Below are positions 45,101 to 54,381 of a DNA stretch of 64,000 bases, piece after piece. Each line of letters begins with the position of its first letter. Within the stretch, counting starts at the first letter, position 1. The stretch is from the NCBI RefSeq assembly GCF_022808935.1, contig NZ_JAKZFR010000003.1:124001-188000 (forward strand). The letters are read 5' to 3'. Origin of the DNA: Geothrix sp. SG200. GTDB taxonomy: Bacteria > Acidobacteriota > Holophagae > Holophagales > Holophagaceae. Position numbers and translations under genes: made by a program. The notes under the pieces are model-generated. The model saw nothing but the letters and a program-made list of their open reading frames with translations. It did not search any database and was not told the origin of the DNA.

Positions 45101-45131
45101 GGAAGATCTCGTTGAAGTCGCGGCTGATCAT
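42117..45131 (-). CDS. Receiver-like domain fused to PEP/pyruvate-binding (PPDK N-terminal) domain
   Basis: This is a large cytoplasmic protein (1004 aa). The N-terminal third contains two receiver-like segments (for example FDIIIVMSRLGQGGH near residue 85 and a second at about 170-290), but canonical phospho-Asp sites are not certain. The middle (about residues 440-640) resembles the ATP-grasp domain of pyruvate phosphate dikinase/PEP synthase: GSGSMGGKARGVAF and LAVRSSGLLEDSLSHPFAGLYSTFF. I see neither the swivelling phospho-His domain nor the PEP-binding TIM barrel. Start ATG 45131 lacks a strong ribosome binding site. Function is unknown. Confidence 0.75.
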   Translation of the reverse strand: MISRDFNEIFHKYATDKEIFHELMPLRTREILLVAPAFDAFTLEQDGLLTEILFDGYYQLNMSNPPRVTNVSTVDEALDRCASRHFDIIIVMSRLGQGGHVELSRALRKAAPRIPIYLLLNDNVEVGVMDRRRQELLRHYDQIFVWNGNPEIFMAMVKFMEDRANVLNDTKVGLTRVILLVEDSIRYYSRYLPILYSEILKQTTRLAKEQNMDRMTRTLSMRVRPKVILATSYEEAMAFCDQFQDCLLCVISDRKFPKDGTLDREAGIKLIRALKERIPDLPTLLQSSDPLKESWATALGSGFLNKNSFTLGAELSSFFYERLGFGDFIFRNQAGEEIARATDMEDLREKLRTVPAESLVYHALRNHFSSWIMARGEVQVAKVLARFRISDYRDPEDMRTFLIDVGDYVQRMRTLGKVIPLTESTPRDEPNILRLGSGSMGGKARGVAFTHSLLSRLDLESLIPGANIRIPRSAIIGTEEFTGFIHRNGLRQMVQSDADDDAIKRRFLMGSLSPELIGKLRLFLTKHAKVPLAVRSSGLLEDSLSHPFAGLYSTFFLPNNDADPAVREVQLMEAIKLVYASVYSKASRAYFQAIDYKIEEEQMAILIQEVSGRRFGSRFYPHISGVAQSFNYYPVAYTLPQDGIASIAVGLGKYVVEGEKAYCFAPPYPEMDMLPPKEQLRTTQKRFYALDMSRTSVDLYAGEDATLLSLDIQEAEADGALQHCASVWDWNDDRIQDGLDRPGPRIVNFRNILKYDQFPLAPILQRLLELIRGAMETPVELEFAVNLDPDPHNGKPTFTLLQIKHQLMETGDVNLSPADLDPADLFLFSEKCVGNGIVEGLRDVVWVDPEGFDKFETPALAAEIEKLNDRFRTEGGKYVLLGPGRWGSNDRHLGIPIVWSMISCAQVIVEYAMENFQADASLGSHFFHNVTSLNIGYFTVPYPRGTSLLDWDWLRRQPEVWRSGCLVHTRLDEPVHIVMDGRRSASAIFKRAPKPAPEEPEEFQ

Positions 45132-45167
45132 CGGGGCCCCGGCGATTTCAGGCAGTGTAGCGATCTG

Positions 45168-45207
45168 CGAAGAAAAGGGGGGCCGCAGTCGGCCCCCCTT
45201 TTCTTCG
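45168..45207 (-). terminator. Strong intrinsic terminator after gdhA
   Basis: A perfect 17-bp stem (45168-45184 with 45191-45207) closes a six-base loop and is flanked by A- and T-rich tracts on both sides (AGAAAAGGGG / CCCCTTTTCTT). It lies 19 bp past the gdhA stop on the minus strand and ends 37 bp before the next start, so it should stop gdhA transcription before the downstream gene. It is the clearest terminator in the window. Confidence 0.85.
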
Positions 45208-45225
45208 GACGGAAAGGATCGGGAA

Positions 45226-46575
45226 CTACACAAGGCCCTGGTCGATCATGGAGTCGGCCACCTTGATGAAGCCGGCGATGTTGGCGCCGTTCACGTAGTT
45301 GCCGGGGGTGCCGAAGCGGGCGGCCGCGTCGGCGCAGGACTTATGGATGTTGATCATGATCTGGTGCAGGCGGGCGTCCACCTCTTCGGCGGTCCAGCCC
45401 AGGCGCATGGAGTTCTGGCTCATCTCCAGGCCCGAAGTGGCCACGCCGCCGGCGTTGGAGGCCTTGCCGGGGGAGAAGAGGATCTTGCCGGTGTTGGCCT
45501 GGAAGAACTCCACGGCATCCAGCGTGCTGGGCATGTTGGCGCCCTCGATGACGGCCATGCAGCCGTTGGCCATCAGGTTCTTGGCCTCGTCGAGGTTCAG
45601 CTCGTTCTGGATGGCGCAGGGCAGGGCCACGTCCACCTTCTGCTCCCAGGGGCGCTTGCCGGCGTGGAACTGGGCGGTCTTGAACTTCTGGGCGTAGGGG
45701 GCCACGGACATGCGGTCGATGCGCAGCATCTCGGTCATGTACTCGATCTTCTCGCCGGAGATGCCGTCGGGATCGTAGATGTAGCCGTCGGGACCGGAGA
45801 TGGTGACGACCTTGGCGCCCAGCTGGGTGGCCTTGGTGACGGCGCCCCAGGCCACGTTGCCGAAGCCGGAGACGGCCACCTTCTTCCCGCCGATGGACTC
45901 GCCCTTGGTCTTCAGCGCCTCCTCCGCGAAGTAGACCACGCCGTAGCCCGTGGCTTCGGGACGGATGAGGCTGCCGCCCCAGTACTGGCCCTTGCCCGTG
46001 AGCACGCCGGTGAACTCGTTCCGCAGCTTCTTGTACATGCCGAACATGTAGCCGACCTCGCGGCCGCCCACGCCGATGTCACCGGCCGGCACGTCCGTGT
46101 CGGCACCGATGTGGCGGAAGAGCTCCATCATGAAGGACTGGCAGAAGCGCATCACCTCCGCGTCGGACTTGCCGTTGGGGTCGAAGTTGGAGCCGCCCTT
46201 GCCGCCGCCCATGGGCAGGCCCGTGAGGCTGTTCTTGAAGATCTGCTCGAAGCCCAGGAACTTCAGGGTGTCGAGGGTGACGTTGGGATGGAAGCGGATG
46301 CCGCCCTTGTAGGGCCCGATGGCGCTGCTGAACTGCACGCGCCAGCCCGGATTGACGCGGATCTGGCCCTTGTCGTCCACCCAGGGCACGCGGAAGCCGA
46401 TGGCGCGTTCGGGCTCGATCAGCCGCTCCAGGATGGCGTTCTTCTTGTACTTGGGCTCCTTCTCGAGGACCGGGGCCAGGGAGTGGAGGATTTCGGTGGC
46501 AGCCTGGATGAACAGGCTCTCCCAGGGGGCCTTCTTCTTGAGGCCCTCAAGGACTTCATTGACGTACTGGCTCAT
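45226..46575 (-). CDS. gdhA: NADP-type glutamate dehydrogenase
   Basis: This enzyme makes glutamate from 2-oxoglutarate and ammonia. At 449 aa it matches the hexameric NADP-specific type of E. coli. Motifs seen are YKGGIRFHPNV, the catalytic Lys in PMGGGKGGSNFDP (about residue 125), the nucleotide-binding VSGFGNVAWGA and ANAGGVATSGLEMSQN. ATG 46575 has GGAGG upstream. It stands as a single gene with its own terminator. Confidence 0.95.
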   Translation of the reverse strand: MSQYVNEVLEGLKKKAPWESLFIQAATEILHSLAPVLEKEPKYKKNAILERLIEPERAIGFRVPWVDDKGQIRVNPGWRVQFSSAIGPYKGGIRFHPNVTLDTLKFLGFEQIFKNSLTGLPMGGGKGGSNFDPNGKSDAEVMRFCQSFMMELFRHIGADTDVPAGDIGVGGREVGYMFGMYKKLRNEFTGVLTGKGQYWGGSLIRPEATGYGVVYFAEEALKTKGESIGGKKVAVSGFGNVAWGAVTKATQLGAKVVTISGPDGYIYDPDGISGEKIEYMTEMLRIDRMSVAPYAQKFKTAQFHAGKRPWEQKVDVALPCAIQNELNLDEAKNLMANGCMAVIEGANMPSTLDAVEFFQANTGKILFSPGKASNAGGVATSGLEMSQNSMRLGWTAEEVDARLHQIMINIHKSCADAAARFGTPGNYVNGANIAGFIKVADSMIDQGLV

Positions 46576-46817
46576 GGTTCCTCCGGGAAGGAAGGGGGTG
46601 TGGAGGCGGAAGCGGGGCTCCGGCCGGGAAAAGCATTCGTGCTGAGATCCCGCGGGGCCGTCCCGAGGCGTCCGCGGCGCGATGCAGGGGCAAAAACAGG
46701 ACGACATGACTCTAGCCGCACGGGCTGCCCCGAGGGAGGGCGGAGTATCAAGAGGTGATGCGAAGCACTAAAAGAGGGCCATTTGCCTGGGGCATCGGGC
46801 ATTTTGTTGACGATTCG

Positions 46818-48836
46818 TTAAAAGGGCCGACCCGCCCGCAGGTCCACCCGGTTGTCGTAGAACGTGCTGCCGCCGCCGCGGTCCGTGAGGCGCTGGGAGG
46901 TCAGGGCGTTCACGGTGCGGTCGCCGGGAGCGTGGCGGCGCCACCACACCCCTTCCGCCACCGCCACGCCCACGGGCACCTTGTCCGTCACCTCCAGGGT
47001 GAAGGCCACCTCGCCCAGGCCGTTGAACGCGGTCACCGGACCGCCGTCCGCCAGGCCCCGGGCCGCGGCCTCGGCGGGGTTCACCCGGAGGGCCATCCGG
47101 CCCATGCGCCGCCGCAGGTCCTCCCGCTCGTGGAAGGTGGAGTTGAGCCCCTGCACGGCAGGCGCCGTGACGAGCTGGAGCGGATGCGGGTCGGCATCGC
47201 TGTGGGGCGGCAGGAAGCGGGGCAGGGGTTCCGGGTCACGGGGGTTGAGGACCTCCACCTTGCCGCTGGGCGTGCCGAACTGGAGCGCCTGCCGGTGAGG
47301 GTCCAGCTCCACGGCGAAGCCCTCGGCGAGCCGGCCTGCGTCCACGCCCGCCTTCCAGGGATGGGGCTCGGCCAGGAGGGCGTCGATGAGGTCGTCCGCG
47401 GATTGGGAGAACACCTCCTCCGTGAAGCCCATGGCCCGGGCCAGGGCCTGGAACACCTCGAGGTTCGAGCGGCTCTCCCCCACGGGCGGCACCACGGGGC
47501 GCGCGCGCTGGATGGCGTAGTGCCCGAAGGCGCGGTAGAGGTCGCTGTGTTCCAGGGAGGTGGTAGCGGGCAGGACGAGGTCGGCGAACAGGGCCGTGTC
47601 CGTCATGAACCGCTCGTGCACCACGGTGAAGAGGTCCTCGCGGCCGAGGCCCTTCAGCACGGCGTTCTGGTCCGGCGCCACCACGGCGGGATTCGAGTGG
47701 TAGACGTAGAGCGAGGCCACCGGCGGGTCCTGCAGCTCGTTCAGGGCGCGACCCAGCTGGTTCATGTTGAGGGTGCGGACGGGGCGGGGCAGCAGGTCTT
47801 CGCGCTCGATGAGGCGCATGGGGAAGATGCCCCCGGTGCTGGTGGAGGCGAAGGCGCCGCCGCCGGGCTTGGCGTAGGCCCCCACGAAGGCGGGCAGGCA
47901 GGCCAGCGTGCGCAGGGTCATGGCCCCGTTGCCGTAGCGGGAGATCCCGTTCCCCGGGCGCAGGTGCGGATCGCGGGCGCGGCCGTAGGCCTCCGCCAGC
48001 TCGCGGACCGTGGCTGCGGGCACGCCGGTGATCGCCTCCACCCGCTCCGGCGGATAGTCCGGGAGGATGCGTTCCCGCAGCTCGGCGGCGCCCTGGACGT
48101 GGGCCGCGAGGAAGGCCTCGTCGCAGAGCTTCATCCGGTCCAGCAGGTGGAGGATTCCCAGGGCCAGGGCGCCGTCCGTGCCCGGGCGCACCAGCACCAC
48201 GCGGTCGCAGAGGGGCGCGGTGGCGTGGGCGTAGGTGTCGATGAGCCAGACCTGCGCGCCCTTCCGCTTGGCCTCGCGCACGGCATGGAGGCCGTGGACG
48301 TTGGTGGCCGCGGCGTTGATGCCCCAGAGCAGGATGAGGTCGCTGGCGGCGCAGGCGTCCGGGTGGGGCGCGGGCGTGCCGCCCATCACCAGGGCCCAAC
48401 CCTCGTTCTTGGCCGGCGAGCAGATGGTGCGGTCCAGCCTCGAGGCGCCCAGCCGATGGAAGAAGGCGTGCCCGGCATTGCGCTGGATCAGGCCCATGGT
48501 GCCCGCGTACGAGTAGGGCAGGATGGCTTCGGCGCCGTGCGCGGTGATGATCCCCCGCCAGCGGTCCGTGATCTCCCCGATGGCCTCCTCCCAGGAGACG
48601 GGCGCGAACGCGCCCTCCCCCTTCCGGCCGGTGCGCCGCAGCGGTGTGGTGAGCCGCTCGGGATGGTGCACCGTGTCCTGGTAGCGGTTCATCTTGGGGC
48701 AGAGGGCCCCGCGGGTGAACGGGTGTTCGGGATCGCCCGCCACGGCCACGGCGCGGCCATCCTCCACCGTGATCAGGAGGCCGCAAGCATCCGGGCAGTC
48801 GTAGGGGCAGACGGAACGATGGAGGCTGGACGGCAT
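46818..48836 (-). CDS. Molybdopterin-dependent oxidoreductase with N-terminal 4Fe-4S site
   Basis: This DMSO reductase superfamily protein (672 aa) has N-terminal cluster ligands in CPYDCPDACG and ALCPKMNR, then the large MGD-binding region and a C-terminal molydop_binding domain (about residues 550-672). There is no Tat signal or membrane segment, so it is probably cytoplasmic. A Cys in TICSPAKNEG is in about the place of the Mo ligand, but its assignment is uncertain. The electron donor and substrate are unknown; families of this kind include formate dehydrogenase and thiosulfate or polysulfide reductase. Start ATG 48836; GTG 48842 is an alternative. It is divergent from a multi-cluster Fe-S protein. 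Confidence 0.85.
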   Translation of the reverse strand: MPSSLHRSVCPYDCPDACGLLITVEDGRAVAVAGDPEHPFTRGALCPKMNRYQDTVHHPERLTTPLRRTGRKGEGAFAPVSWEEAIGEITDRWRGIITAHGAEAILPYSYAGTMGLIQRNAGHAFFHRLGASRLDRTICSPAKNEGWALVMGGTPAPHPDACAASDLILLWGINAAATNVHGLHAVREAKRKGAQVWLIDTYAHATAPLCDRVVLVRPGTDGALALGILHLLDRMKLCDEAFLAAHVQGAAELRERILPDYPPERVEAITGVPAATVRELAEAYGRARDPHLRPGNGISRYGNGAMTLRTLACLPAFVGAYAKPGGGAFASTSTGGIFPMRLIEREDLLPRPVRTLNMNQLGRALNELQDPPVASLYVYHSNPAVVAPDQNAVLKGLGREDLFTVVHERFMTDTALFADLVLPATTSLEHSDLYRAFGHYAIQRARPVVPPVGESRSNLEVFQALARAMGFTEEVFSQSADDLIDALLAEPHPWKAGVDAGRLAEGFAVELDPHRQALQFGTPSGKVEVLNPRDPEPLPRFLPPHSDADPHPLQLVTAPAVQGLNSTFHEREDLRRRMGRMALRVNPAEAAARGLADGGPVTAFNGLGEVAFTLEVTDKVPVGVAVAEGVWWRRHAPGDRTVNALTSQRLTDRGGGSTFYDNRVDLRAGRPF

Positions 48837-48976
48837 GGGCACCCCCGGCGGAAGGCTCCATTGTCACCATTTCTGGAGAGAATCCCAGCCCCGCCTGGAC
48901 CTGGGGTCAGCGGTTTTATTCCCTGAGACGGACGATCCGGCCGGCTCCGGGACTATCCTGGGGGCGGGAACCCCCC

Positions 48977-50260
48977 ATGGCCCACGCCACCCTCCGCCCC
49001 GGCCACGGCGCCTACGCGCGCTTCGCGGCCCGCTTGAACCGCTTCCCCCAGGGCGCGCCGCCCTCGGAGCGCCTCTTCCAGATCCTCCGCCTCCTGGTGA
49101 GCGAGGAGGAGGCCGGCCTGCTGGCCCAGGTGCCGATCCGCCCCTTCACGGCCCGACGCGCCGCGGCGATCTGGAAGCTCCCGGAGGCGCGGGCCCGCGC
49201 GATCCTGGAGACCCTGGCCGGGCGCGCCATGCTGCTGGACTGGGAGCAGGACGGCGAGACGCGCTACGTGGTGCCGCCGCCCATGGCCGGTTTCTTCGAG
49301 TTCTCCATGATGCGGGTGCGGGGCGATGCGGACCAGGCGGCCCTGGCGGAGCTCTTCCACCAGTACCTGAACGTGGAGGAGGACTTCCTCCGGGCCCTGT
49401 TCGCGAACGGCGAGACGCAGCTGGGGCGGGTCTTCGTGGACGAGACGGCGCTCCCCCGGGAGGACGCCCTCGTGGTGCTCGACCACGAGCGGGCCAGCGA
49501 GGTGGTGCGCACGGCGGGGGCCATCGGCATCGGCGCCTGCTACTGCCGGCACAAGATGGCCCGCCTGGGTCGGGCCTGCGACGCGCCCATGGAGATCTGC
49601 ATGACCTTCGGCACCTGCGCGGATTCCCTGACGCGCCACCAGGTGGCGCGGCGCGTGGAGGCCGCGGAGTGCCTCGACCTGCTCGATCAGGCCCGTGAGC
49701 GGGGCCTGGTGCAGTTCGGCGAGAACGTGCGCGAGCAGGTGAGCTTCATCTGCAACTGCTGCGGCTGCTGCTGCGAGGCCATGGTCGCGGCCCGCCGCTT
49801 TGCGTTCATGAAACCCGTCCACACCACGAACTTCCTCCCGGAGCTGGAGGAGGCGCGGTGCACCGGCTGCGGGAAGTGCGTCGGCGCTTGCCCTGTGGAG
49901 GCGCTCGCCCTCGTCTCGGCCCACGATCCCCGCCGTCCCGCCGCCCGGCGGGCGCGGCTGGACGAGGACCGCTGCCTGGGCTGCGGCGTGTGCGTGCGGA
50001 CCTGCGCTCCGGCGGCGATCCGGCTCAGGCCCCGCAAGGCCCGCGTGCTGACCCCGGCGAACACCGCCCACCGCACCGTGGTGATGGCCCTCGAGCGCGG
50101 TCAGCTGGCGGAGCTCCTGGTGGACGGGCAATCCACCCACGGGCACCGGGCCGTGGCCGCCATCCTCGGCGCCGTTCTCAAGCTCCCGCCCCTCCAGCGG
50201 GCCCTCGCCTCCAGGCAGGTCAAGTCGCGCTACCTGGATCGCCTGATGGCGGGGCGGTGA
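48977..50260 (+). CDS. Multi-cluster 4Fe-4S protein
   Basis: This 427-aa protein has an N-terminal helical region (about residues 1-100, perhaps winged-helix-like), a Cys-rich middle (ACYCRHKMARLGRACDAPMEIC and ICNCCGCCCEAM), then two ferredoxin 4Fe-4S motifs, CTGCGKCVGACP and CLGCGVCVRTCA (about residues 295-340). The combination is known in predicted electron-transfer or sensor proteins, and the exact role is unknown. Start ATG 48977 follows GGGGCGGGAA, with a TATCCT hexamer at 48954-48959. It is divergent from the molybdopterin enzyme and may hand it electrons. Confidence 0.8.
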   Translation: MAHATLRPGHGAYARFAARLNRFPQGAPPSERLFQILRLLVSEEEAGLLAQVPIRPFTARRAAAIWKLPEARARAILETLAGRAMLLDWEQDGETRYVVPPPMAGFFEFSMMRVRGDADQAALAELFHQYLNVEEDFLRALFANGETQLGRVFVDETALPREDALVVLDHERASEVVRTAGAIGIGACYCRHKMARLGRACDAPMEICMTFGTCADSLTRHQVARRVEAAECLDLLDQARERGLVQFGENVREQVSFICNCCGCCCEAMVAARRFAFMKPVHTTNFLPELEEARCTGCGKCVGACPVEALALVSAHDPRRPAARRARLDEDRCLGCGVCVRTCAPAAIRLRPRKARVLTPANTAHRTVVMALERGQLAELLVDGQSTHGHRAVAAILGAVLKLPPLQRALASRQVKSRYLDRLMAGR

Positions 50261-50309
50261 GGGTCGGACAACCGATCCCGGAGGATTGGGCTAGAAGTTC
50301 GGAGCATCA

Positions 50310-50345
50310 GGCAAGTCGGCCGGCCGCCCGCTTCCTAGACTTGCC
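50310..50345. promoter_or_regulatory. Separated inverted repeat before the alcohol dehydrogenase gene
   Basis: GGCAAGTC (50310-50317) and GACTTGCC (50338-50345) are perfect inverted arms with a 20-bp spacer, 85 bp before the dehydrogenase start. They are a candidate operator for the AraC-type regulator encoded at the end of this gene group. Pairing as a long stem-loop is also possible. Confidence 0.4.
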
Positions 50346-50429
50346 CATGCCGTCCCCGAACCAGGCGGCCCCGCATAAGAAAGTCCGCGGGCAGGGTGGA
50401 CGACCCTCGCCCCTGGCATGGAGGAATGC

Positions 50430-51491
50430 ATGACTCTGAACGTTCTCGGCTACGCCGCCCAGTCCCCCACCTCGGACCTGGCGCCCTTTCCCTTCGAGCG
50501 CCGTGATCCCCGGCCCGATGACGTGGTGATCGACATCCTGTACTGCGGGGTGTGCCACTCGGACCTGCACACGGCCCGCAACGACTGGGGCTGGACCACG
50601 TACCCCATCGTCCCCGGCCACGAGATCATTGGTCGCGTGCGCGAAGTGGGCGCCGCCGTCACCCGATTCAAGGCCGGCGACGCCGTCGGCGTGGGCTGCC
50701 TGGTGGACTCCTGCCGCCACTGCCAGCCCTGCGAGCACGGCGAAGAGCAGTACTGCCAGAACGGCTTCACCGGCACCTACGGCGGCACGGACCGCCACGA
50801 CGGCCGGCCCACCCAGGGCGGCTACTCGGACCAGATCGTGGTCTCCGACCGCTTCGTGCTGAAGGTGCCGGACAGCCTGGACCTCCGGGGCGCCGCGCCC
50901 CTCCTCTGCGCCGGCATCACCACCTGGTCGCCCCTGCGGCACTGGAGGGTGGGGAAGGGCAGCCAGGTGGCCGTGGTGGGCCTGGGCGGCCTGGGCCACA
51001 TGGGCCTGAAGCTGGCCAAGGCCCTGGGCGCCGAGGTGACCCTCTTCACGCGATCCAAAGGCAAGGAGGCCGACGCCCGGCGCCTGGGCGCCGACCGCGT
51101 GGTGCTGTCCACCGATGCCGCCCAGATGGCGTCGGTCGCGGGCCGCTTCGACCTCATCGTCGACACCGTGCCCTACGTCCACGACCTGAACCCCTACGTT
51201 CCGACCCTCGCCACGAACGGTGCCCTCGTGCTGGTGGGCTACCTGGGCGGGCTGGAACCCATGCTCAACACCGTGCCCATGGTCCTCGGCCGCAAGTCCG
51301 TGGCTGGCTCCCTCATCGGCGGCATCCCGGAAACCCAGGAGCTCCTGGATTTCTGCGGCGAGCACGGCATCACCTCGGACGTGGAAGTGATCCGCATGCA
51401 GGACATCAACGGGGCCTATGAGCGCCTGCTGAAGAGCGACGTGAAGTACCGCTTCGTCATCGACATGGCCTCGCTGAAGACGAAGGCCTGA
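50430..51491 (+). CDS. Zinc-dependent NAD(P) alcohol dehydrogenase (YahK/CAD-like)
   Basis: This medium-chain dehydrogenase (353 aa) probably reduces aldehydes with NADPH. Catalytic zinc ligands are the Cys in CGVCHSDLH, the His in VPGHE and a later Cys (LLCAGI). The structural zinc site is CRHCQPCEHGEEQYC, and the cofactor loop is GLGGLGHMG. ATG 50430 follows GGAGG; an in-frame ATG at 50418 is less likely. It leads a same-strand group with an aldo-keto reductase, a CMD protein and an AraC regulator, a set that resembles aldehyde-detoxification cassettes. Confidence 0.93.
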   Translation: MTLNVLGYAAQSPTSDLAPFPFERRDPRPDDVVIDILYCGVCHSDLHTARNDWGWTTYPIVPGHEIIGRVREVGAAVTRFKAGDAVGVGCLVDSCRHCQPCEHGEEQYCQNGFTGTYGGTDRHDGRPTQGGYSDQIVVSDRFVLKVPDSLDLRGAAPLLCAGITTWSPLRHWRVGKGSQVAVVGLGGLGHMGLKLAKALGAEVTLFTRSKGKEADARRLGADRVVLSTDAAQMASVAGRFDLIVDTVPYVHDLNPYVPTLATNGALVLVGYLGGLEPMLNTVPMVLGRKSVAGSLIGGIPETQELLDFCGEHGITSDVEVIRMQDINGAYERLLKSDVKYRFVIDMASLKTKA

Positions 51492-53316
<1,825 letters not shown>

Positions 53317-53332
53317 AAGGAGACAATGGTCC

Positions 53333-54295
53333 ATGGCCCGCCTCCCAAAGCCACCCTCCTCCGACAGCCTCGAACCGGAGCCCCTTCGGCCGGACCTGGC
53401 CCGGCTCGCGGATCTGCTGAAGGCGCTCGCCCCCTACGACGGCACCTTCGAGCTGCGGCTTCCGGGGGTGCATGTCTCCCGGGCCTCCCGGGCCCACGCG
53501 GACTTCCACCACGCCGTGCAGAGGCCGGCGCTCTGCCTGGTGGCCCAGGGCGCGAAGCGGGTGCTGCTGGGGCAGGAGCTCTACGAGTACGACGCCTCGC
53601 GGGTGCTGGTCTATTCCGTGGATGTCCCCGTGTCGGCCCAGGTCACGCAAGCCAGCCTGGACGCGCCCTACCTTGGCCTCCGGATCGACCTGGATCCGGC
53701 GCGGATCGCCGACCTGACGGCCAAGGTCTACCCCCTCGGCCTGCCCCGTCGGGGCGAGGGCCGGGCGGTCTGCGTGGATCAGCTGGACGTGCCGGTGATC
53801 AACGCGGTGGTGCGGCTGATGGAGCTGGCCTCCCGGCCGGACGAGGCGGACCTCCTGGCCCCCCTCGTCCTCGACGAGATCCTCATCCGGCTCCTGCGGA
53901 GCCCGCTGGGGCCCCGGGTGGCCCTGATCGGCCAGGAGGAGAGCCAGCTCCACCGCGTCGCCAAGGCCGTGTCCTGGGTCCGCGCCCACTTCGACCAGCC
54001 CCTGGACGTGGAGCGTCTGGCCACCCTGGTGCACATGAGCCCCTCCTCCTTCCACCAGCACTTCAAGGCCGTCACCGCCATGAGCCCCCTGCAGTACCAG
54101 AAGGCCATCCGCCTCCAGGAGGCGCGGCGCCTCATGCTGCTCGCCCGCCTGGACGCGGGCACCGCCGGTCGCCGCGTGGGCTACCAGAGCCCCTCCCAGT
54201 TCGCCCGGGAGTACGGGCGATACTTCGGCCATGCGCCCACCAAGGATGTGGCGCGGCTGCGGGAGCAGGCGGAGGGGCTGGGGCCGGGAGACTGA
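53333..54295 (+). CDS. AraC-family regulator of the YqhC type
   Basis: This regulator (320 aa) has an N-terminal AraC_N (PF06719-type) sensor domain with [13 protein letters not shown] and [16 protein letters not shown], followed by two helix-turn-helix motifs (about residues 220-310, [17 protein letters not shown] and [17 protein letters not shown]). E. coli YqhC, with the same domain order, activates an alcohol dehydrogenase and an aldo-keto reductase in response to aldehydes. The same pair of enzyme genes lies just upstream here, so a like role is a strong inference. Confidence 0.9.
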   Translation: MARLPKPPSSDSLEPEPLRPDLARLADLLKALAPYDGTFELRLPGVHVSRASRAHADFHHAVQRPALCLVAQGAKRVLLGQELYEYDASRVLVYSVDVPVSAQVTQASLDAPYLGLRIDLDPARIADLTAKVYPLGLPRRGEGRAVCVDQLDVPVINAVVRLMELASRPDEADLLAPLVLDEILIRLLRSPLGPRVALIGQEESQLHRVAKAVSWVRAHFDQPLDVERLATLVHMSPSSFHQHFKAVTAMSPLQYQKAIRLQEARRLMLLARLDAGTAGRRVGYQSPSQFAREYGRYFGHAPTKDVARLREQAEGLGPGD

Positions 54296-54320
54296 ACCGC
54301 CGGTAGGTGGCGGGGCGGTT
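54295..54320. terminator. Possible terminator hairpin after the AraC gene
   Basis: AACCGCC and GGCGGTT (54295-54301, 54314-54320) pair around a 12-base loop that can itself fold as a second overlapping stem. It is followed by TTGTTG and lies in the gap before a convergent gene. Confidence 0.35.
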
Positions 54321-54381
54321 GTTGACGATGAGGCTGCACAGCCTTGTGACCGGGGCCCAGCCGGATGGCCGCGGGGTTGCG

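Noticed and set aside
46818-48836. Selenocysteine in the molybdopterin enzyme
   Set aside because: No in-frame TGA occurs within the gene; only a Cys candidate is seen.
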